DNA of 11,418 bases, taken from JAAELZ01 sp047639475. GTDB taxonomy: Bacteria; Pseudomonadota; Gammaproteobacteria; Arenicellales; Poriferihabitantaceae. Positions within the stretch are counted from its first letter, which is position 1. Every line of letters starts with the position of its first letter. The position numbers and the translations under genes were made by a program. Positions 7,124-11,418 of the stretch are shown here, in pieces. The stretch lies in assembly GCA_047639475.1 (NCBI GenBank), contig JBLIOD010000073.1, positions 1 to 11,418 on the forward strand. The letters are read 5' to 3'. Below the pieces are notes generated by a model. It saw only the letters and a list, made by a program, of their open reading frames with translations. It was not told where the DNA came from and did not search any database.

Positions 7124-7297
7124 GTCGCTGGTCGCATCTAGCTCAGTGATTGTCCGCTGTAGATTGATGAGCAAGCGTTTTTAGAGATAAACCATTCACC
7201 GGCCTGCTATGCTAAAAATAGTAAGATTTACTCCTGGTATTAATGAATGATGTTTAAAAGTTTCACAATCTGCTAAAACAGCTTTGAGGAATGAGGC

Positions 7298-7669
7298 ATG
7301 AAAACTGTCGACGTTTATTGGTCACATCAAAGCCCATATTGTTATTTTTCTCTTGATCGGATCTTGAGGCTAAGAGAAAACTCCGAAGTAACTGTTGTGC
7401 TTAAGCCGGTACTGCCTGGTGTGTTGCGCAATGCAGCAAAATTCACTGATGCTAGTACACTGAAAGAACAGTATTTTCATCTTGATACCCAAAGAACTGC
7501 TGACGACTTAAACCTGCCTTTTAGCCCAGCAAATCCTAATCCCGTGCAATTCCAAACTGGTACGATGTTTCGCGCTGCCTCCGTTCAACCACGGGTTTAC
7601 GAGTTGTATTATCAAACCGCCGCCTCCAACGAGATGGGGCTGGGTTGGGAAGCTTTAAGTATCCCATGA
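7298..7669 (+). pseudogene. Truncated 2-hydroxychromene-2-carboxylate isomerase / DsbA-like gene
   Basis: The start is well supported: GAGG precedes the ATG, and MKTVDVYWSHQSPYCYFSLDR is the typical opening of the HCCA isomerase (kappa-GST, DsbA-fold) family, with the catalytic-site Ser12 in SPYCYF. Homology-like sequence continues through KPVLPGVLRNA, TGTMFRAASVQPRVYELYYQTAA and GLGWEAL to about residue 119, then stops abruptly at a TGA (7667-7669). Complete members have about 200 residues, so the C-terminal helical and thioredoxin parts are missing. The following in-frame codons belong to a different family (VOC). A deletion fusing two genes is the simplest reading. Intact members isomerise chromene carboxylates in aromatic degradation or act as glutathione-linked oxidoreductases; this copy is unlikely to be functional. 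Confidence 0.75.
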
Positions 7670-7756
7670 AGCGGCGGACACATACATCATCCAACGGGCA
7701 CTTCATTTTTTATCCCCGACCCAGACAATAACGTCATCGAATTCATCGAATACTAA
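7670..7756 (+). pseudogene. C-terminal fragment of a glyoxalase/VOC-family gene
   Basis: Immediately after the TGA at 7667-7669, the same frame encodes SGGHIHHPTGTSFFIPDPDN, then NVIEFIEY and TAA (7754-7756). The F.I.DPD.N.IEF.EY ending is the classic last strand of vicinal-oxygen-chelate (glyoxalase/bleomycin resistance/dioxygenase) proteins, with the Glu of IEF in the position of a metal ligand. Only about 28 codons of a normal 120 to 140 remain and there is no start codon of its own, so this is a gene remnant joined to the truncated isomerase upstream. Too little survives to name a substrate. Confidence 0.7.
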
Positions 7757-7772
7757 AGGCATGGGCGCCTTT
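7755..7772 (+). terminator. Terminator-like hairpin after the VOC fragment
   Basis: A perfect 6-base inverted repeat, AAAGGC (7755-7760) and GCCTTT (7767-7772), encloses a 6-base loop and begins within the VOC stop codon. Only three T residues lie at its 3' side, so it would be a weak intrinsic terminator. It may have been the original terminator of the lost VOC gene. Confidence 0.45.
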
Positions 7773-7804
7773 CAAGATTAAACAATTCCATTAAGGTAAA
7801 CACC

Positions 7805-8332
7805 ATGAAAATACTCGCTTTCGCCGCCAGCAATAGTCGTCAATCTATTAACAAGCAGTTAGTGACTTACGCAAGTAGCGTAATAGGCGATGCGCAAGTC
7901 GAACTACTAGATCTGAATAATTTTGAAATGCCTATTTATAGTGCTGACAGAGAAGCCCAATCAGGGGTTCCGTCGTTAGCGCAACAATTCTTCGATAAAA
8001 TAGGGGCCGCTGACGGGCTACTTATATCTTATGCTGAGCACAATGGCTCCTAAACCGCCGCCTTTAAGAATATATATGACTGGGCTTCTAGAATTGACGC
8101 TAAGGTCTTTCAAGGTAAGCCGATGGTGATGTTATCCACTTCACCCGGACCAGGGGGCGCAAGCAGTGTATTAGCCTCTGCTAAGGGGTCAGCCGCTTTC
8201 TTTGGCGGGAATGTAAAGGGCAGCCTATCTGTGCCCAGTTTTTACAATAATTTTGATATGGAAACTGGGAAAATAACTAACTCAGAAATTGAGTCTCAGT
8301 TAAAGAACATTGTTTCAAAACAGATGGGATAA
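7805..8332 (+). pseudogene. NAD(P)H-dependent FMN reductase broken by one nonsense codon
   Basis: The reading frame encodes a complete flavodoxin-fold NADPH-dependent FMN reductase (PF03358 type) of 175 residues except for one TAA at codon 83 (8051-8053). The first part starts MKILAFAASNSRQSINKQLV, with the SNSR phosphate-binding loop, and reaches SYAEHNGS. The second resumes as TAAFKNIYDWASR and continues through GKPMVMLSTSPGPGGASSVL to the C-terminus. The family usually reads EHNGSYTAAFKN, so the stop replaces a Tyr codon (TAY to TAA, one base). No frameshift is needed and codon quality is good on both sides, which implies recent inactivation, readthrough, or a sequencing error. An internal ATG at 8123 could in theory restart translation but would lack the FMN loop. 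Intact homologues reduce flavins or quinones in the cytoplasm. Confidence 0.85.
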
Positions 8333-8349
8333 CTAATATAACGAAGCTT

Positions 8350-8442
8350 ATGTCTGTTAAAAAAATTATCTGTCTAGAGGATATTGACAAACCTGGTAGG
8401 CCAAAATACCTTGCTAGAATTGCGCAGCTAAGGTTTAGATAA
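8350..8442 (+). CDS. Possible 30-residue ORF, unknown
   Basis: An ATG frame of 30 codons encodes MSVKKIICLEDIDKPGRPKY followed by a basic tail. Its ribosome site is weak (AACGAAG), and it has no recognised family, no membrane segment and no neighbour coupling. It overlaps the -35 part of the ilvA promoter. It could be the start of a deleted gene or chance. I list it because the rest of this 180-base gap holds only the ilvA promoter and leader. Confidence 0.15.
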   Translation: MSVKKIICLEDIDKPGRPKYLARIAQLRFR

Positions 8443-8461
8443 AAAAAATATCCGTTATAAT
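8434..8461 (+). promoter_or_regulatory. Likely ilvA promoter
   Basis: A perfect TATAAT (8456-8461) is preceded, 16 bases upstream, by TTTAGA (8434-8439, four of six to the -35 consensus), with an A-rich spacer. The expected transcript start near 8468 gives a leader of about 45 bases before the ilvA ATG. I see no attenuator or leader peptide rich in Ile, Leu or Val codons. Confidence 0.55.
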
Positions 8462-8512
8462 TACGCCTTACCCTAATGCTGCGTTAGCGTCTGCGTTGAG
8501 CAGGCTTCTCTT

Positions 8513-10024
8513 ATGAAGGATACTTACCTAAAACGAATCATCAGTGCCAAAGTCTATGACGTGGCACAACAAACAGACCTTGAAAGAGCCCAAGGCCTGT
8601 CTGAGCGATTGGGCAATAATATCTTCCTTAAGCGCGAAGATCAGCAACCTATTTTTTGCTACAAAATTAGGGGGGCATATAACAAGATGCGCAAGCTTAC
8701 TGCGGCGCAATTAGCGAAAGGGGTCGTCACCGCCTCTGCAGGGAACCATGCACAAGGTGTCGCGCTTTCTGCCAAAAAATTAGGCTGCGAAGCGATTATC
8801 GTAATGCCTACCACGACTCCTGAGATAAAACAGCGCGCGGTGAAATCATTCGGCGCTGAGGTTGTACTGATAGGCGACAGTTATAGCGACGCTAGCGTTC
8901 ACGCTGCTGCCTTGGTCAAAGAGCAGCAAAAAACCTATATCCCGCCATTCGATGATCCTGACGTTATTGCAGGACAAGGCACCGTGGCGGCTGAAATATG
9001 GCGCCAGCATAGTGGCGCGATTGATGCCGTATTTATACCGATTGGCGGCGGTGGTTTAGCTGCTGGTATGTCTGCTTACTTTAAAGCACTTAATCCTGAG
9101 ATAAAAATTATCGGCGTAGAGCCCATAGATTCCAATGCCATGGGCTTATCGATTGCTGCGGGAAAACGTATTGAGCTTGAAGAAGTTGGCATCTTTGCCG
9201 ATGGCGTTGCGGTTAAAAAGGTAGGAGAAGAGACGTTTAAATTATGTAAAGAATATCTTGATGAAGTAATCACCATCTCAACCGATGAGATGTGCGCGGC
9301 GATTAAAGACATATTCGAAGACACCCGTTCTATTGTAGAGCCCTCCGGCGCCTTGGGTGTCGCTGGTATAAAGAAGTGGCTGAAAGCCAATCCTGGCGAA
9401 GGTCAAAATCTAGTCACAGTGCTAACTGGGGCCAATTTGAATTTTGATCGCTTACGCCATGTTGCTGAAAGAACCGCGATTGGTGAGGGCAATGAAAAAC
9501 TCATAGCGGTTACTATTCCAGAAGAAGCCGGCAGCTTTCAGACCCTATTTAGAACTTTGGGCGACTTGAGTGTTACCGAGTTCAACTACCGCTACGGAGA
9601 CGAAAAGCAGGCCAGCATCTTTGTCGGCTTTAATTGTGCTGATCCTGAGATTGTAAAAGAACGTTTAGGTTTACTAGCAAATAAGGGTTTTAAGCCCGTA
9701 GATTTAACTGACAACAGTTTGGCCAAATTACACGGTCGCTATTTAGTTGGCGGAAGGGCGCATGAGCTAACAGACGAAAGGATTTTCAGCTTCCAGTTTC
9801 CAGAGCGGCGCGGGGCCTTACTAGATTACTTAGAACAAATAAGCGGTCGGTGGAACATCAGCTTATTTCATTACCGAAACCATGGCTCAGACTTCGGTCG
9901 TGTCTTATGCGGGATGCAAGTACCAAAGGAAACCGAAAAGCAATTCGACGAATTTTTAACGAAATTGGGGTACACCTATTCTGAGCAAACTGATAACGCA
10001 TTTAACGAGCTATTTTTGTCATGA
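8513..10024 (+). CDS. ilvA: Biosynthetic threonine ammonia-lyase (threonine deaminase)
   Basis: This PLP enzyme converts threonine to 2-oxobutanoate and ammonia, the first step of isoleucine synthesis. The N-terminal catalytic domain opens with YLKRIISAKVYDVAQQTDL. PLP-binding Lys51 lies in FCYKIRGAYNK, substrate loop SAGNHAQG is at 75-82, and the glycine-rich phosphate loop GGGGLAAG starts at 178. The C-terminal third holds two ACT-like regulatory domains (EEAGSFQTLFRTLGD and FPERRGALLDYLEQI, ending HGSDFGRVLCGMQVP). These bind isoleucine and valine in the E. coli enzyme and distinguish it from the short catabolic TdcB form. The length of 503 residues is close to E. coli IlvA (514). The ATG follows GAGCAGG. 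It appears intact and is the first gene of a probable transcription unit with the next two. Confidence 0.96.
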   Translation: MKDTYLKRIISAKVYDVAQQTDLERAQGLSERLGNNIFLKREDQQPIFCYKIRGAYNKMRKLTAAQLAKGVVTASAGNHAQGVALSAKKLGCEAIIVMPTTTPEIKQRAVKSFGAEVVLIGDSYSDASVHAAALVKEQQKTYIPPFDDPDVIAGQGTVAAEIWRQHSGAIDAVFIPIGGGGLAAGMSAYFKALNPEIKIIGVEPIDSNAMGLSIAAGKRIELEEVGIFADGVAVKKVGEETFKLCKEYLDEVITISTDEMCAAIKDIFEDTRSIVEPSGALGVAGIKKWLKANPGEGQNLVTVLTGANLNFDRLRHVAERTAIGEGNEKLIAVTIPEEAGSFQTLFRTLGDLSVTEFNYRYGDEKQASIFVGFNCADPEIVKERLGLLANKGFKPVDLTDNSLAKLHGRYLVGGRAHELTDERIFSFQFPERRGALLDYLEQISGRWNISLFHYRNHGSDFGRVLCGMQVPKETEKQFDEFLTKLGYTYSEQTDNAFNELFLS

Positions 10025-10221
10025 GTGAAGTCGCGCTTTTAGGTATATACAGCATTACCGGTGAAGGCTTAATCGTAGAGCTTTCAGAAAATGATGAGGT
10101 GGCTTTGTATGATAAACAAGGTTTACAGTATCGAATAATAAGTCGGCAAAAAGCCGGTTTAAATACCGATGTAGAAGAAAACACTTTGGCCCAAATCACC
10201 AATATCAACCAATTTGTTTGA
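10021..10221 (+). CDS. Small unknown protein translationally coupled to ilvA
   Basis: This is a 66-residue ORF whose ATG overlaps the ilvA stop as ATGA, a strong sign of coupled translation and of a real gene. The protein (MSEVALLGIYSITGEGLIVE, then short charged stretches) is acidic, with no signal peptide, membrane helix or cysteine. The alternating hydrophobic pattern in LLGIYSITGEGLIVELS and EVALYDKQGLQYRIISR suggests a small all-beta fold. I do not recognise a family. It ends 32 bases before nadD, so it sits between two housekeeping genes in the same orientation. A role with threonine deaminase is possible from the coupling but is pure inference. Confidence 0.6.
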   Translation: MSEVALLGIYSITGEGLIVELSENDEVALYDKQGLQYRIISRQKAGLNTDVEENTLAQITNINQFV

Positions 10222-10253
10222 AGTAGACCAATCATAAAGTTAAATACGAAGTA

Positions 10254-10925
10254 GTGGTTGAGCGAAAATCTAAGATAGAAGGCCCAAAGCTATGGGGTTT
10301 ATTAGGCGGCTCATTTGACCCAGTGCACAATGGGCACATACAAACCGCAAAGGCCGTACAACAACAATTACAATTGGATAAGGTACTGTATTTACCTGCG
10401 GTCCGTTCCCCTTTTAAAAGCGCATCACACGCTGCAAATGAACATCGCGCTCAAATGTTGCGTTTGGCGCTGGAAGGACAAGAGGGCTTAGAGCTAGATG
10501 TTCGAGAGTTTTCTCGGCCACCCCCTTCCTATACCGTAGATACGTTAGAAGAATTAAACGAACAATTCCCTAATAAACATTGGGTGCTTATTTTAGGACT
10601 AGATGCATGGAAAAGCTTTCCCACATGGCACCAACCTGAGCGAATACTGGCGTTAGTGAACATAGCGGTAATGTCACGACCAGAGTATGAAAAAGAACAT
10701 TCGAATACGCTAGGCGAAACAATAACTAGCATAGAAAACTTCGTTAGCCACCCAACTGGGAGAGTGATGGAACTACCTGTTCCTTCTTTTGATACTTCTT
10801 CTACACTTATACGCAATTTGATTAGTGACGGCGAGGATTACAGTGAACACTTGGCACCGGATGTTGTTCAATATATTCAAGACAACGGTCTCTACAACAA
10901 CCTCGCTATCACAGCGACAAAATGA
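10254..10925 (+). CDS. nadD: Nicotinate-mononucleotide adenylyltransferase
   Basis: This enzyme transfers AMP from ATP to nicotinic acid mononucleotide, giving deamido-NAD, an essential step of NAD synthesis. The nucleotidyltransferase signature GGSFDPVHNGH (residues 18-28, with the (H/T)xGH catalytic element HNGH) is followed by LDKVLYLPAVRSPFK. SRPPPSYTVDTLEEL and ILGLDAWKSFPTW mark the NadD subfamily, and the SSTLIRNLI motif near the C-terminus is the ATP-phosphate element. The length of 223 residues is normal. The start is taken as the GTG at 10254; the ribosome site is weak and I see no good ATG before the signature. Many gammaproteobacteria have rsfS after nadD; here an apparently unrelated sulfotransferase follows. 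Confidence 0.95.
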   Translation: MVERKSKIEGPKLWGLLGGSFDPVHNGHIQTAKAVQQQLQLDKVLYLPAVRSPFKSASHAANEHRAQMLRLALEGQEGLELDVREFSRPPPSYTVDTLEELNEQFPNKHWVLILGLDAWKSFPTWHQPERILALVNIAVMSRPEYEKEHSNTLGETITSIENFVSHPTGRVMELPVPSFDTSSTLIRNLISDGEDYSEHLAPDVVQYIQDNGLYNNLAITATK

Positions 10926-10962
10926 TTTTCATAACGGCTAACCCAGTCTATCTTCGATTAAA

Positions 10963-11418
10963 TTGAAGCGACAACATCTTATCTTTTTACACCTGCCTAA
11001 AGCAGGCGGATCAACTTTAAGAACCATACTAAATAGAGAGTATGGTGTTAAAGCGAGCCATATAATTTCTGAGCGCATGCACCAAGACTTCAAAGATCTG
11101 GAGCAACTGGATGAACAACATAAACAAAAAATAAAACTGTTGATCGGCCATATGGGCTTTGGGGTACATGCCTACTTGCCGGGCCCTTGCAAATACATTT
11201 CAATGCTGCGCGACCCGATAGAACGCGTTGTTTCTGAGTATCGCTACATTCAAGTTAATCAAAAACATGTTCACCATGAGAAGGTGAAAAACCTATCTTT
11301 AATGGAATTTTTATCCAGTGGCTTAACTACGCAAGTGAGTAATGGTCAAACAAGGCTCTTAAGTGGGATGCATGATAACAACCCCGTTGGTATTCAATGT
11401 GCCAGGCCAGTGACCCAA
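10963..11418 (+). CDS. Sulfotransferase (family 2-like), partial, runs off window
   Basis: An open frame reaches the right edge without a stop (152 codons). It encodes LIFLHLPKAGGSTLRTIL at the start, the 5'-phosphosulfate (PAPS) binding loop with the Lys in LPKAGGST. Near residues 80-95 it has MLRDPIERVVSEYRY, the 3'-phosphate binding block (R83, S91) of Sulfotransfer_2-type enzymes. Such enzymes move sulfate from PAPS to sugars or other hydroxyls; in bacteria, cell-surface polysaccharides are frequent targets. The frame opens after a TAA at 10939 and contains no ATG before the PAPS loop, so the start is probably the TTG at 10963 (or ATT at 10957), 37 bases after nadD, without a clear Shine-Dalgarno. 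The substrate cannot be told, and the C-terminal part lies outside the window. Confidence 0.82.
   Translation, partial: MKRQHLIFLHLPKAGGSTLRTILNREYGVKASHIISERMHQDFKDLEQLDEQHKQKIKLLIGHMGFGVHAYLPGPCKYISMLRDPIERVVSEYRYIQVNQKHVHHEKVKNLSLMEFLSSGLTTQVSNGQTRLLSGMHDNNPVGIQCARPVTQ

Noticed and set aside
7667..7669. TGA read as selenocysteine in the isomerase/VOC chimera
   Set aside because: The flanking sequences belong to two different, incomplete families; no family alignment places a Cys or Sec there and no SECIS-like hairpin directly follows.
8391..8419. Alternative ilvA promoter with perfect TTGACA (8385-8390) and TACCTT 17 bases later
   Set aside because: The -10 matches only three of six positions, whereas the downstream TATAAT at 8456-8461 is perfect and closer to the gene; it may be a weak second promoter but is not supported well enough to list.
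8473..8487. Second possible attC end (GCGTTAGC) in the ilvA leader
   Set aside because: GTTAGCG lacks the final pyrimidine of GTTRRRY and no R'' or inner boxes are found upstream; it forms only a small local hairpin.
10987..11001. Terminator-like inverted repeat (CCTGC/GCAGG) after nadD
   Set aside because: It lies within the codons for the LPKAGG loop of the sulfotransferase and has no T run, so it is a coding coincidence.

Overview
The window looks like an accessory-rich stretch of a gammaproteobacterial chromosome. Supporting signs are a two-regulatory-domain biosynthetic threonine deaminase of about 500 residues, a riboswitch-controlled B12 uptake operon with its own TonB, REP-type and IS5-type transposase remnants, and a likely integron attC site. 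A marine or aquatic gammaproteobacterium is my best guess; no single feature fixes the genus.

Left end (1-1030): mobile-DNA debris. A palindrome at 81-103 precedes the N-terminal part of a REP-associated Y1 transposase. That part is cut before its catalytic HUH motif and joined to the C-terminal tail of an IS5-family transposase. After a putative IS end comes a small unknown ORF, followed within a few bases by a sequence that reads as an integron attC site (951-1026). ORF plus attC is the layout of a gene cassette, here without any integrase in view.

Middle (1021-7123, minus strand): a compact cobalamin uptake operon. A strong sigma70-type promoter (7095-7123) transcribes a complete cobalamin riboswitch (6946-7087). 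These are followed by btuB (outer-membrane receptor), btuF (periplasmic binding protein), btuC (permease), btuD (ATPase), a tonB-type energy transducer and a small two-helix membrane protein. The first five genes overlap by 1 to 11 bases, so they are probably translationally coupled. Together they encode outer-membrane capture, periplasmic relay, inner-membrane import and energy coupling for B12, under B12 feedback control.

Decaying patch (7298-8332, plus strand): a truncated 2-hydroxychromene-2-carboxylate isomerase/DsbA-like gene runs, across one in-frame TGA, into the last 27 codons of a glyoxalase/VOC-type gene. It is followed by a terminator-like hairpin and by an NAD(P)H-dependent FMN reductase gene broken by one in-frame TAA.

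Right end (8434-11418, plus strand): promoter, ilvA, a 66-residue unknown protein coupled to it by an ATGA overlap, nadD, and the start of a sulfotransferase that runs off the window. ilvA and nadD look intact. I found no rRNA, tRNA or CRISPR. The main points for follow-up are the orphan cassette/attC beside the B12 operon, the small protein at the end of that operon, and the cluster of broken genes next to the riboswitch promoter.
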